Positions 1 through 7,647 of a DNA stretch of 59,609 nt are shown here, in pieces (the first letter of the stretch is position 1; each line of letters starts with the position of its first letter). Both the position numbers and the translations under genes were made by a program. Where the stretch lies: positions 1 to 59,609 of the forward strand of contig CAZSRC010000001.1 in NCBI GenBank assembly GCA_964609365.1, given 5' to 3'. This stretch comes from GCA-002840305 sp964609365. GTDB taxonomy: Bacteria; Patescibacteriota; Patescibacteriia; Patescibacteriales; UBA12465. The notes below the pieces were generated by a model. That model was not told the DNA's origin. It made no database searches and saw only the letters and a program-made list of their open reading frames with translations.

Positions 1-363
1 TATAATTGGTATGCAGTTAATCAAGTAGATCTTTGTCCAACAGGATGGCACGTACCATCTGATACTGAATTTACAACTTTAACAGATTATTTAGGAGGAG
101 AATCTGTTGCTGGAACTGCTTTAAAGACAGATTCTTGGGGTGGCAATAATAGTTCAAGTTTTACAGCCTTGCCAGCCGGTGGCCGTCTGCACGATGGTGA
201 TTTCGATAGTCTTAGTAGTTTCACTAGGTTCTGGTCTTCATCGGAGAGCGAAGTTCTTGATTTTTCTTGGCTCCGTTACTTGTCTTCAGGCAATTCCGGA
301 GTCTATCGTAGCGTTGACGGTCAGGCTTTTGGTTTTTCGGCTCGTTGCTTGAGAACTGAATAA
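1..363 (+). CDS. FISUMP-domain secreted protein, C-terminal fragment
   Basis: The frame is open from base 1 to TAA at 361-363, giving the last 120 residues; the N-terminus lies outside the window. Visible hallmarks of the Fibrobacter succinogenes major paralogous (FISUMP) domain are CPTGWHVPSD (12-21), ALPAGGR (56-62), FWSSSE and a terminal SARCLRTE. C12 and C116 could form a disulfide (inference). The family consists of exported, probably extracellular modules of unknown biochemical function, known from Fibrobacter, Bacteroidota and some CPR genomes. The GC content is higher than in the neighbouring genes, as for the two lipoproteins further on. A terminator follows at 406-433. Short ORFs starting inside this stretch are shadows or internal starts. 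Confidence 0.85.
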   Translation, partial: YNWYAVNQVDLCPTGWHVPSDTEFTTLTDYLGGESVAGTALKTDSWGGNNSSSFTALPAGGRLHDGDFDSLSSFTRFWSSSESEVLDFSWLRYLSSGNSGVYRSVDGQAFGFSARCLRTE

Positions 364-405
364 ATAAGCAATCCTTGCTCAGTAAGTTAAAACACTTCTT
401 AAAAG

Positions 406-433
406 CAAACATTTGAACAATGTTTGTTTTTTT
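406..433 (+). terminator. Rho-independent terminator after FISUMP gene
   Basis: CAAACATT (406-413) and AATGTTTG (419-426) pair around a 5-nt loop and run directly into a T tract (427-433). It lies 42 bases after the stop codon. Confidence 0.8.
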
Positions 434-504
434 AAATAGTTTATTTTTAAATATTTATAAAATTATTATAAAAGCTTTTTATGGGTGTATATTAGCGCTA
501 AGTA

Positions 505-533
505 TTGACATTTTTTTGTTTATATGATATAAT
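505..533 (+). promoter_or_regulatory. Sigma70-type promoter of the 620-1987 gene
   Basis: TTGACA (505-510), 17-nt spacer, TATAAT (528-533), with an extended TGa (525-527). This is a full consensus match, so the predicted leader is about 80 nt. A perfect 10-base palindrome TTAGCGCTAA (492-501) sits just upstream of the -35 and could be a protein site (inference). The rest of 434-619 is plain AT-rich sequence. Confidence 0.8.
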
Positions 534-619
534 AATATATTACAATTTAAAATAATATAAATAAATATTTGAAAAATTTGTTTTTTTATCCAAAAAATCA
601 ATTTTTTAAAAAAAATAAT

Positions 620-1987
620 ATGAAAAAATTAATCTTATTTTTATTTTTAGTGGCTGCTGTTGTTGCATTTACTTCAATTCCAGCAAAAACAAAAGTAAAA
701 TCTTATTATTCGGGTGATGCTTTAAATTTTAATAATAAATTAATTGTTGCCTCAACTGATAGCGAGAGTCTAGAGTTGTTTAGTCTTGATGGGGAAAAAT
801 TAAATCTTAAATCTAAAATTAGACCTTTTGATCTTAGATTTAATAAGGATGATAGTTTTTATGGTGTAAAACTTAATATTGAAAATGGTCGTTTATACGC
901 TTATGCTATATCAGGATTTTCTATTTATAAATATGATTTTACTAACTTATCTGATCCAGTTTTAGTTAAGGAGTCTAAAAATACTTATTGGGAGTGGTAT
1001 AATAAAGTTGATAAATTTGGCGACAATATAGTAACTGTTAGTGCTAAAGGAGTTAAGGTTTATAATCAAGACCTAGAAATTATAGATAGTTATGAGCTAA
1101 ACAATGAGGTCCCTTATAACATATCTTCAGGTGGTAATAAAAATTTAATCTTTAGCTTGAATGGAGATAAAAATGAAATAAGTGTTTTTGATAGAAATCA
1201 AAGAAAAATTGTCTCCAATTTACAAATAAATTTTTACGGAGGTCAAAATAATAGAGCAATATATTATGATGCTTATGATGATAACGTCTATTTTTCTGAT
1301 GATCGTTCTGTAAAAAAAGTCGGATTAAATGGAGCTTTGAAGGGTTATTTTGAGCACTTAGGATATCCTGGATATGATGTCAGTTCCTCTAATAATGAAT
1401 TTTTATATTTTGCTAATGGATTAGGTGTTGTTAAGTTGAGAAAATCAGATATGTCCGTTGTTTCATCTCTTAGAACTGGTGGCGTAGTGCTTCCTGAAGG
1501 TTGGGCTATGGGCCTTAAGGCTGTGGCGATGCCAGGATCAGAAAGGGTTGTTGTTTTTAATAATTCTAGTATTTTGATCTTGAACTCTGATTTAAGAGTT
1601 TTAAGTCATTTTGCCGCTGGTCAAGATGATAAGGTTTATGCTAAAGAAAATTTATTCTTAAATTTAAGCTCCTCCTTTATTGATAGTGGAAGTGAATTTC
1701 AAGTTAGTGGAGGTGGTTTTTTACCAAAAGAAGACTTAGTTATAAAATTTTATAATCAAGAACACAAGATAAAAGCTGATAATGAAGGAAGGTTTACTAA
1801 AGTTTTGAACTCACCAGAATTATCAAATAGCAACTCTAGAAATAAAGTTTTTTCTCAAAGTCAAAATGAAAATGGTATGCAAATTCAAAACATATCAGAA
1901 AGAACTGATGTGAAAGTTAATGGAGAAAAATCAGGATTTACTTATAGCACCAGTTTAGAGATTAGGGATTTAGTAATAGTTAATTAA
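620..1987 (+). CDS. Exported propeller-like protein of unknown function
   Basis: 455 residues from ATG 620. An in-frame TTG at 569 would add 17 residues ahead of a clean signal peptide, so I reject it. Residues 1-20 (MKKLILFLFLVAAVVAF...) are a typical signal peptide or anchor without a lipobox cysteine. The body has repeated short beta units with alternating phrases such as VKVYNQD, ISVFDRNQ, VVKLRKSD and ILILNSD, resembling WD/YVTN-type propeller blades. A distinct region from about residue 350 (FQVSGGGFLPKEDLVIKFYN) looks like an Ig/TIG-like module. I do not recognise a named family. It is monocistronic, with its own consensus promoter, followed by the Wzz-like gene. It is probably a cell-surface protein (inference). 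Confidence 0.75.
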   Translation: MKKLILFLFLVAAVVAFTSIPAKTKVKSYYSGDALNFNNKLIVASTDSESLELFSLDGEKLNLKSKIRPFDLRFNKDDSFYGVKLNIENGRLYAYAISGFSIYKYDFTNLSDPVLVKESKNTYWEWYNKVDKFGDNIVTVSAKGVKVYNQDLEIIDSYELNNEVPYNISSGGNKNLIFSLNGDKNEISVFDRNQRKIVSNLQINFYGGQNNRAIYYDAYDDNVYFSDDRSVKKVGLNGALKGYFEHLGYPGYDVSSSNNEFLYFANGLGVVKLRKSDMSVVSSLRTGGVVLPEGWAMGLKAVAMPGSERVVVFNNSSILILNSDLRVLSHFAAGQDDKVYAKENLFLNLSSSFIDSGSEFQVSGGGFLPKEDLVIKFYNQEHKIKADNEGRFTKVLNSPELSNSNSRNKVFSQSQNENGMQIQNISERTDVKVNGEKSGFTYSTSLEIRDLVIVN

Positions 1988-2011
1988 TAACTTTTAAATA
2001 GTTTTATTTCT

Positions 2012-2041
2012 CTGTCTATTATGTTATAATAATAGACAGAA
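2012..2041 (+). promoter_or_regulatory. Extended -10 promoter inside an 11-bp perfect inverted repeat
   Basis: The extended -10 TGtTATAAT (2023-2031) is flanked by arms TCTGTCTATTA (2012-2022) and TAATAGACAGA (2031-2041), so the -10 occupies the loop and edge of the repeat. The -35 region (2003-2008, TTTTAT) is weak. There is no T tract after the second arm, so it is not a terminator. The geometry fits an operator overlapping the promoter of the Wzz-like gene (inference). Confidence 0.6.
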
Positions 2042-2066
2042 TAAATAAAATTAATTTTTAAAAATT

Positions 2067-2858
2067 ATGGACTTAGTTAATTTAATTAGACAAAAACGTC
2101 AAACTTTGATTTCTATTTTTTTGATATTTTTTGTTATTGGGTTGTTTGTTGTTTTAACACAAGATTTCAAGTATGGAAGTAAATCAAAGATATTAGTTAT
2201 TCAAGAGGGAGCTGGTAGGGTTGACCCCTTTGCTGTCTCTAGATCAGTAGAGTATTTATCTGGATTATTTACTAGAGTTATTCAATCTAATTCTTTTTTT
2301 GAGTCTGTAATGCAGTCTGATTTTAATATTAATAAAGATTATTTTGGTCAAAGTTCCATTAAGCAGATGAAGATCTGGAGAAAGACTGTTTCCGCTAAAA
2401 GCTCTGATGATTCTGGTATTATAAATATTAACGTGTATCATAAAGATAATTATCAGGCTACTCAAATAGCGCTTGCAGTAAATCATGTTTTGATTAATAA
2501 GCACCAATCTTTTCATGGACTAGGAAGCTCCGTAAAGATAAGTGTCATTGATCAGCCTTTAGCATCAACTTATCCCGTTAAACCAAATTTAATTTTTAGT
2601 TTATTGTTAATAATAGCCTTGAGTTTATTTTTTGGTTTAGTATATGCTTATCTTTTTCCAGAAAAAAAATATGATTTAAATTTTTTTTCTAATAATAAAA
2701 TAAAAAATAAAAAATCATCCATAAATCAAAATCGAGATATTAACAATAACCCAATTAATATAAATGTTAATAGGTCAGAACAATCCGTTAATCCAAGTAA
2801 GAAAAATAATTATGAAGAGATTAAAAATTCTGGAAATATTAACAATTTATTTGAGTAA
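2067..2858 (+). CDS. Wzz-like polysaccharide chain-length determinant protein
   Basis: 263 residues. Layout: short cytoplasmic N-terminus, TM1 (about 14-32), extracytoplasmic domain, a proline-containing stretch STYPVKPNL just before TM2 (about 177-198), then a cytoplasmic tail. This is the Wzz/GumC polysaccharide co-polymerase arrangement, where the protein sets glycan chain length in the inner membrane. The tail (about 200-263) is unusually Asn/Lys rich and has no kinase domain or tyrosine cluster. No polymerase or flippase gene is adjacent, so the polysaccharide locus must be elsewhere if this assignment is right. It is transcribed alone behind the inverted-repeat promoter. Confidence 0.75.
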   Translation: MDLVNLIRQKRQTLISIFLIFFVIGLFVVLTQDFKYGSKSKILVIQEGAGRVDPFAVSRSVEYLSGLFTRVIQSNSFFESVMQSDFNINKDYFGQSSIKQMKIWRKTVSAKSSDDSGIININVYHKDNYQATQIALAVNHVLINKHQSFHGLGSSVKISVIDQPLASTYPVKPNLIFSLLLIIALSLFFGLVYAYLFPEKKYDLNFFSNNKIKNKKSSINQNRDINNNPININVNRSEQSVNPSKKNNYEEIKNSGNINNLFE

Positions 2859-2867
2859 ACTTAACTA

Positions 2868-2896
2868 TTGACATAAATTTTTATTTATGTTATAAT
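2868..2896 (+). promoter_or_regulatory. Consensus promoter of the 3009-3824 gene
   Basis: TTGACA (2868-2873), 17-nt spacer, TATAAT (2891-2896) with an extended TGt (2888-2890). Transcription should begin near 2903, leaving a leader of about 105 nt that contains the long hairpin annotated next. Confidence 0.85.
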
Positions 2897-2921
2897 ATTA
2901 TATTAGTTCATTAAAATCAAA

Positions 2922-3008
2922 ATTATGATTAATACTGAAAAGATCTTTATTTTTGGAGTTTTTCTTAGTATTAATCATAGTAAAAAATAAAAAAACGGAG
3001 GATATATC
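2922..3008 (+). ncRNA. Structured 5' leader RNA, copy 1 (hairpin plus strong Shine-Dalgarno)
   Basis: Perfect arms ATGATTAATACT (2925-2936) and AGTATTAATCAT (2967-2978), extendable outward by T2924-A2979, enclose a loop with an inner GAAAA/TTTTC pairing. An A-rich linker and the Shine-Dalgarno CGGAGG end 8 nt before the start codon. The hairpin lacks a following T tract on this strand, so it is not a terminator. The same leader, including loop and linker, precedes the unrelated lipoprotein gene at 17533-18060 (copy 2, 18061-18145, minus strand). Two stem pairs differ by compensatory change, which supports an RNA structure. Function unknown; mRNA stabilisation or translational control are the obvious options (inference). 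Confidence 0.65.
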
Positions 3009-3824
3009 ATGAAAAAGTTATCAGTATTATTATTGTTTGTGCCCTTATTTATTTTTGGGCAACAAGGAGAACCTCAGATGGTATCCTTGAAATATGACGG
3101 TGTTTTATCAGTTAGGGATCAGTATGTAGCAGGGATTGATACCTTGGTTAAACCAGGATCATTTTCTGAAAATACTGGAAGTATAGTGGTGTTTTTTAAC
3201 GAATCAATTTTTCAAATTGGAGCATTTGCTTCTTTTTCCGAAAGATCTGGATTAGTTAAAGAATTTAACGCTAACATTTCCAGAGATTATAACGCTGGAG
3301 TTTTGAGCAGAATTAGTCTCAGCTCAAGTGATCTAGTCTTGGGTCTTGGATATTTTAGCAACAGTTTAGTTGATTATGGTTATAACGAGAGTTATAATGT
3401 CTTCAGGGACACTATTAGTTCTCATGGACTAGTGGTTCCAGCTAATATTATTATTAGCCAGGAAGAGTTTAAACTTTTTCCTAAATTAAAGGGAAGTGCT
3501 AATGCAAGTTTTTCCTTTTCCGATAAATTTTCGGATAAAATGTTTGATAAAGAGAAAAATAAAATTAATTTTTCTTTAGAGGCAAATGTTTACCGAGTTG
3601 ACTTGCTTGCAGGCGATTTTTACCTTTCACCAACCTTCGGTTTTTCCAAAAATGAACATTTTTCTAATTTGAGTTACGGCTTAGTCCTAGCTTCAAACCA
3701 GAGAAGATTGGATATTGTAAAAATATCTTATTTTAATGAAGTTTTTGGAAGCGGTATCAAGGGAATAGAGGGAGTTTCTCTTACTGTTGACTTAGGTGCT
3801 TTAATTAGCATCTTTGTAGAATAG
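3009..3824 (+). CDS. Secreted beta-rich protein, function unknown
   Basis: 271 residues with a signal peptide (residues 1-18, MKKLSVLLLFVPLFIFGQ) of the style common in Bacteroidota. The mature part is rich in alternating hydrophobic/polar stretches with aromatic residues (GLGYFSNSLVDYGY, FYLSPTFGFSKNEHFSNLSY), like a beta-barrel or beta-sandwich. A barrel would be odd in a CPR cell, which is expected to lack an outer membrane. It has one of only three clear Shine-Dalgarno sequences in the window (CGGAGG) and the structured leader shared with the 17533-18060 lipoprotein. Monocistronic, ending at a strong terminator. Possible horizontal acquisition (inference). Confidence 0.7.
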   Translation: MKKLSVLLLFVPLFIFGQQGEPQMVSLKYDGVLSVRDQYVAGIDTLVKPGSFSENTGSIVVFFNESIFQIGAFASFSERSGLVKEFNANISRDYNAGVLSRISLSSSDLVLGLGYFSNSLVDYGYNESYNVFRDTISSHGLVVPANIIISQEEFKLFPKLKGSANASFSFSDKFSDKMFDKEKNKINFSLEANVYRVDLLAGDFYLSPTFGFSKNEHFSNLSYGLVLASNQRRLDIVKISYFNEVFGSGIKGIEGVSLTVDLGALISIFVE

Positions 3825-3850
3825 CTCTATCATCCTCTGCCTAAAAATAT

Positions 3851-3880
3851 AAAACCTTTGAGCAATCAAAGGTTTTTTTA
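3851..3880 (+). terminator. Rho-independent terminator
   Basis: AAAACCTTTG (3851-3860), loop AGCAAT, CAAAGGTTTT (3867-3876), then further Ts. It closes the 3009-3824 transcript. Confidence 0.85.
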
Positions 3881-3885
3881 ATACA

Positions 3886-3916
3886 AAAAAAGAATCTTTT
3901 TAAAGATTCTCTTTTT
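3886..3916 (-). terminator. Terminator of rpmA (can act on both strands)
   Basis: AGAATCTTT (3891-3899) pairs with AAAGATTCT (3902-3910). T tracts follow on both strands. It sits 20 bases past the rpmA stop on the minus strand. Confidence 0.75.
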
Positions 3917-3929
3917 TATTTTTTCAAAT

Positions 3930-4208
3930 TTATTGCTTAACTACGTTGACTATTTTACTTTTTACTAATTTTCCATCAAATTTCATTAGCTTTTTACTTT
4001 TAAATTTGACAACCCCCTTGCTTGTAGCAAAAAGTGTATCATCTTTACCTTTTTTTACATTTTCCCCGGGATGATACTTTGTTCCTCTTTGTCTAATAAT
4101 AATAGAGCCAATTTTAGCACCTTGGCCATCTGATAACTTTACTCCTAATCTTTTACTATGGGAATCACGTCCCAGGGTGGTAGATCCACCCGATTTCTTT
4201 GTTGCCAT
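3930..4208 (-). CDS. rpmA: 50S ribosomal protein bL27
   Basis: 92 residues. Recognised by the N-terminal SGGSTTLGRDSHSKRLGVK, IIRQRGTKYHPGENV and DDTLFAT, all bL27 signatures. The protein sits on the 50S subunit near the peptidyl-transferase centre, where its N-terminal tail contacts tRNA. The second-codon region reads MATKKSGG in place of the usual MAHKKGGG, and there is no N-terminal propeptide of the Firmicutes type. rplU (L21), usually next to rpmA, is absent here; rpmA is monocistronic and divergent from the ferredoxin operon. Confidence 0.97.
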   Translation of the reverse strand: MATKKSGGSTTLGRDSHSKRLGVKLSDGQGAKIGSIIIRQRGTKYHPGENVKKGKDDTLFATSKGVVKFKSKKLMKFDGKLVKSKIVNVVKQ

Positions 4209-4251
4209 ATTTTTCTTTAATTATTTATATATTTATTATTTATACTTGTAT

Positions 4252-4300
4252 AATATATCAAAATTAGATTAGCTTGTCAATTGTTTATTAGCTTGTCAAT
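4252..4300 (-). promoter_or_regulatory. rpmA promoter with duplicated -35 box
   Basis: On the minus strand TTGACA (4275-4280), 17-nt spacer, TATATT (4252-4257). A second TTGACA lies 19 bases further upstream (4294-4299), and both are part of a 13-base direct repeat TTAGCTTGTCAAT (4269-4281 and 4288-4300, plus-strand reading). The upstream copy also overlaps the -35 of the divergent ferredoxin promoter. Confidence 0.7.
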
Positions 4301-4321
4301 ATTTTATAATTATAGTATAAT
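4293..4321 (+). promoter_or_regulatory. Promoter of the ferredoxin-ATPase-uppP operon
   Basis: TTGTCA (4293-4298), 17-nt spacer, TATAAT (4316-4321). It is back to back with the rpmA promoter; the two share the TTGTCAA element. Confidence 0.65.
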
Positions 4322-4386
4322 TTTAATAGATTTAATTAATTAATTTGTATTTATAATTATTATAAATAATTATAAATTTTATATCT

Positions 4387-4563
4387 ATGTCAATAAAAGT
4401 AGAGCAAGATAAATGTATAGGATGTGGTATGTGTGTGAATATGTGCCCAAAAGTTTTTAAAATAAATTCATCTGGAAAATCAGAGGTAATTAGTCAGCAA
4501 GATTCTGATTGTGCTAGAAATGCTGCTAATAGTTGTCCGGTTGAAGCCATTATAGTAAATTAA
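4387..4563 (+). CDS. Single-cluster ferredoxin
   Basis: 58 residues. C10, C13, C16 and C50 (followed by P51) are the expected ligands of one [4Fe-4S] or [3Fe-4S] cluster. C20 and C42 are placed like the structural disulfide of Desulfovibrio-type monocluster ferredoxins. The motif CIGCGMCVNMCP is at 10-21. It is a soluble one-electron carrier; its partner enzyme is not identifiable in the window. The stop codon TAA ends 1 base before the next ATG, so it is the first gene of the operon with the 4565 protein, the T4SS-like ATPase and probably uppP. A ferredoxin in front of a DNA-translocase-like gene is unexpected and may only reflect shared transcription. Confidence 0.92.
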   Translation: MSIKVEQDKCIGCGMCVNMCPKVFKINSSGKSEVISQQDSDCARNAANSCPVEAIIVN

Positions 4564-4564
4564 T

Positions 4565-5074
4565 ATGCCACAAGACTTGAATAAAGGCTTCGATTCTGAA
4601 AAAATTGAAGATATTTTAAATAGTAAGGTGGAGACAGGACCATCTCCGGAAAATCAAGATTTATCTAAGGAGGACTTATTTGAGTCAGAGTCTTTTGATT
4701 TTGAAAAAACTGGAGAAGACTCAAAGCCATTGGAGAAAACAGGGGAAAAACTTTCTATTAAGCTTCCAGTCAGAAAAAATTTAAAAATCAATAGCCCAGA
4801 AGAGGAGAGGAAAAAAGAAATTGATAAAATTTTAGCCGATGGTTTAAATGAAGTTTTTTTAAAGATGAGCCCTGTTCAACAAAAAAAATTTAAAGAAGGG
4901 GGTGATGAAACCGTTAAAAAAATAAATAAACTATTAGAGGGGACAAAAATAAAAATTAGTAAAATAATTAATTTAATTAGAGCTTGGCTTAAATTAATTC
5001 CTGGTGTTAATAAATATTTTTTAGAGCAGGAAGCTAAAATTAAAGCTGATAGAATAGTTCAATTAAAGAAATAA
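4565..5074 (+). CDS. Small protein paired with the T4SS-like ATPase
   Basis: 169 residues, no signal peptide. Residues 1-75 are acidic and low-complexity (SEKIEDILNSKVE, EDSKPLEKTGEK), probably disordered. The second half (about 85-169) is helical: EIDKILADGLNEVFLKMSPVQQKKF, then an amphipathic or hydrophobic helix IINLIRAWLKLIPGVNKYFL and a basic end. No named family recognised. It lies 1 base after the ferredoxin and 2 bases before the ATPase gene, so the three are co-translated. The hydrophobic helix suggests membrane association and a role as partner of the ATPase (inference). Confidence 0.75.
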   Translation: MPQDLNKGFDSEKIEDILNSKVETGPSPENQDLSKEDLFESESFDFEKTGEDSKPLEKTGEKLSIKLPVRKNLKINSPEEERKKEIDKILADGLNEVFLKMSPVQQKKFKEGGDETVKKINKLLEGTKIKISKIINLIRAWLKLIPGVNKYFLEQEAKIKADRIVQLKK

Positions 5075-5076
5075 AT

Positions 5077-7638
5077 ATGAATAATGATATTAGTTCTCAA
5101 ATTGCTCTTGAGGGAGAGGTGCTTATTCAAAGTAATCTAAATTATTTATATTGGATTGCTTTTTTTGTTTTTGTTTTTTTACTTTTATATTTATTGAGAT
5201 ATTTTGTAAAATATTTTTCAGTTAGAAGTAAAGATAATTCTAATATTATTTTTTCAGTTCGCCTACCAAAGGAAAAACCAAAAGATCAGGACAGGGAATT
5301 GAGCATACAACAATTGAGAGAGGAGATAGCTAAAGGGGAGACTGTTTTTTCTAGTATTGGTGGTTTAAAAGCTGAAAGAGGTTTTGTGTCTTGGTTTTTT
5401 GGAAGAAAAGATAATTTTTCCTTTGAAATAGTATCAAATAAGGGAAAAATTTCTTTTTATGTAACTGCCCCTAAAAGTAAATCACTTTATTTAGAGCAGC
5501 AAATACACGCTCATTATCCAGAGGCTTCAATTGAGGCTGTTGAGGATTATAATGCTTTTAATTCCCAAGGATCAGTTTTAGCAGCTTATTTTAAAGCTAA
5601 GAGGAGTTTTGTGTTTCCTTTTCTTGATTATACCGACATGGAACATGATCCAATGAATTCATTAATAAATGTCATGTCCAAGTTAGAAAATAATGAAAGT
5701 ATTGCTATTCAATATGTTGTTAGAAGTGCAAAGAAAGATTGGCATGCAAAAATAAAAAGCTCTGTACAGAATGCTTATAAAAATAATGATGTTAGTCAAA
5801 TATTTAAAGCCAGTGGCTCAGCTTTTCATAATAGTATAAATTTTGTTATTTATGATGTTATTTTGGGAGCTTTAAATATTGGACAACCAGATAAAAAACC
5901 AGAAGATTCTGCAAACAAAAAAGAATTAACAGAAAAAGAAAGAGAGATGTTAAAAAAAATGGAGCAAAAAAATTCTAAATCAGGACTAGATGTAAATCTC
6001 AGAATTGTTGTTAGTGCTAATACTCAAGAAAAAACTAAACTTTATTTTGATAATATTAGTAGCGCTTTTAGCGAATATACTTATTATCAGTACGGTAATT
6101 CTTTTTATCAATATGATAATTCTATTTATTCTAAAATAAAAAGAAGTATTAACAAGCAATTAAAGCAAGAAAGACTAGTTAGTAGTTTTATATATAGACA
6201 GTTTATTGAATCACAAAGTTTTTTATTGAGCACACAAGAATTAGTTAGTATGTTTCATTTTCCACTACCTCATACTGAAACTCCAAATATTGATTGGCTC
6301 ACAGCAAAATCAGCTCCGGCTCCTAATAATATTCCCAAGGAGGGAGTTACATTGGGCTTTAATGTTTTTAGAGGACAGAAAACTGATGTTAAAATAAAAT
6401 CGATTGATCGCCGTCGCCATATGTATATTATTGGTAAATCTGGTACTGGTAAATCTGTTTTATTGAATAATTTAGCTATTCAAGATATTCAAAATGGTCA
6501 TGGAGTTTGTGTTATGGATCCAAACGGTGATTTAATTGAGGATATTTTAAATAGAGTTCCTCCAGAGAGAGCTGATGATGTAGTTGTTTTTTCTCCCGCA
6601 GATACCCAAAGGCCAATTGGTTTAAATCTATTAGAATATGATCCTCGTTATCCAGAGCAAAAAACTTTTGTTATTAATGAAATGATTGGAATCTTTGATA
6701 AATTATATGATCTAAAGGCAACTGGTGGACCTATGTTTGAGCAGTATATGAGAAATGCCTTATTACTTATCATGGATAGTCCAGAAACCGGTTCAACTTT
6801 AATGGAAATATCAAAAGTTTTAGCTGACGAAGATTTTAGAAGAATGAAAATAAAGCTTTGTAAAAATAAAACTGTAGTTGATTTTTGGCAAAAAGAAGCC
6901 GAAAAAGCTGGTGGAGAGGCTGCTCTAGCTAATATGGTCCCTTATATAACCTCTAAATTAACACCATTTGTCTCTAATGATATGATGATGCCTATCATTG
7001 GTCAGCAAAACAGTGCTTTTAATTTTAGAGATTTGATGGATAGTCAGAAAATATTAATGGTTGACCTTCCTAAGGGTTCCATTGGAGAGTCAAATGCCTA
7101 TTTATTAGGTATGATTATTGTTGGAAAAATATTAATGGCAGCATTATCTAGAACTGATATACCACAAGAACAAAGAAAGGATTTTTATTTATATATCGAT
7201 GAGTTTCAAAATTTTACTACTAATTCTATTTGCCAAATTTTATCTGAGGCTAGAAAATATGCTTTATGTTTGAATATTGCCCATCAATACATCGGTCAGC
7301 TTAGTAAAAATAATGATAATCAAATTAAGGATGCCGTTTTTGGTAACGTTGGAACTATGGTTAGTTTTAGAGTCGGGTCAGAAGATGCAGAATTTTTAGT
7401 TAAAGAGTATGGGCCAGTATTTAATCAATATGATTTAGTTAATGTTGGTAGAGGTGGCTTTGTTAAATTATTGGTTGATGGTCAGGCTGTTAGACCATTT
7501 TCTCTGCAAACTATTTGGCCTTTAATGGGTCAAAACAGGGAAGGCATGTCTAAGAATATCAGGGAATTAAGTCGTTATAAATATGGTCAAGATAGAGATA
7601 TTATTTTAAAAGAAATCTCACTAAGAAGTGATTTTTAA
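5077..7638 (+). CDS. Membrane-anchored VirB4/VirD4-type ATPase
   Basis: 853 residues. One TM helix at about 27-46, then a long domain of mixed alpha/beta character (about 60-400, with a Lys/Glu insert at 270-305), then a RecA-like ATPase domain. Walker A is GKSGTGKS (453-460), and Walker B YLYIDEFQNF has D708 and E709. A conserved SFRVGSEDA follows. This is the architecture of type IV secretion coupling or assembly ATPases, hexameric motors that move DNA or protein through the cytoplasmic membrane. No relaxase, other VirB genes or oriT are visible. In a CPR cell it could serve DNA uptake, pilus function or conjugation (inference). Confidence 0.85.
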   Translation: MNNDISSQIALEGEVLIQSNLNYLYWIAFFVFVFLLLYLLRYFVKYFSVRSKDNSNIIFSVRLPKEKPKDQDRELSIQQLREEIAKGETVFSSIGGLKAERGFVSWFFGRKDNFSFEIVSNKGKISFYVTAPKSKSLYLEQQIHAHYPEASIEAVEDYNAFNSQGSVLAAYFKAKRSFVFPFLDYTDMEHDPMNSLINVMSKLENNESIAIQYVVRSAKKDWHAKIKSSVQNAYKNNDVSQIFKASGSAFHNSINFVIYDVILGALNIGQPDKKPEDSANKKELTEKEREMLKKMEQKNSKSGLDVNLRIVVSANTQEKTKLYFDNISSAFSEYTYYQYGNSFYQYDNSIYSKIKRSINKQLKQERLVSSFIYRQFIESQSFLLSTQELVSMFHFPLPHTETPNIDWLTAKSAPAPNNIPKEGVTLGFNVFRGQKTDVKIKSIDRRRHMYIIGKSGTGKSVLLNNLAIQDIQNGHGVCVMDPNGDLIEDILNRVPPERADDVVVFSPADTQRPIGLNLLEYDPRYPEQKTFVINEMIGIFDKLYDLKATGGPMFEQYMRNALLLIMDSPETGSTLMEISKVLADEDFRRMKIKLCKNKTVVDFWQKEAEKAGGEAALANMVPYITSKLTPFVSNDMMMPIIGQQNSAFNFRDLMDSQKILMVDLPKGSIGESNAYLLGMIIVGKILMAALSRTDIPQEQRKDFYLYIDEFQNFTTNSICQILSEARKYALCLNIAHQYIGQLSKNNDNQIKDAVFGNVGTMVSFRVGSEDAEFLVKEYGPVFNQYDLVNVGRGGFVKLLVDGQAVRPFSLQTIWPLMGQNREGMSKNIRELSRYKYGQDRDIILKEISLRSDF

Positions 7639-7647
7639 TAAATAATT

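Noticed and set aside
569..619. TTG-initiated N-terminal extension of the 620-1987 gene
   Set aside because: It would put 17 Lys/Phe/Asn-rich residues before a clear signal peptide and lacks any ribosome binding site; the ATG at 620 is better.
2922..2981. Rho-independent terminator
   Set aside because: The stem is followed by A-rich sequence and a Shine-Dalgarno on the plus strand, and the minus strand has no gene to terminate there.
5077..7638. Integrative conjugative element
   Set aside because: No relaxase, oriT, VirB channel genes, integrase or flanking repeats are present around the ATPase gene.
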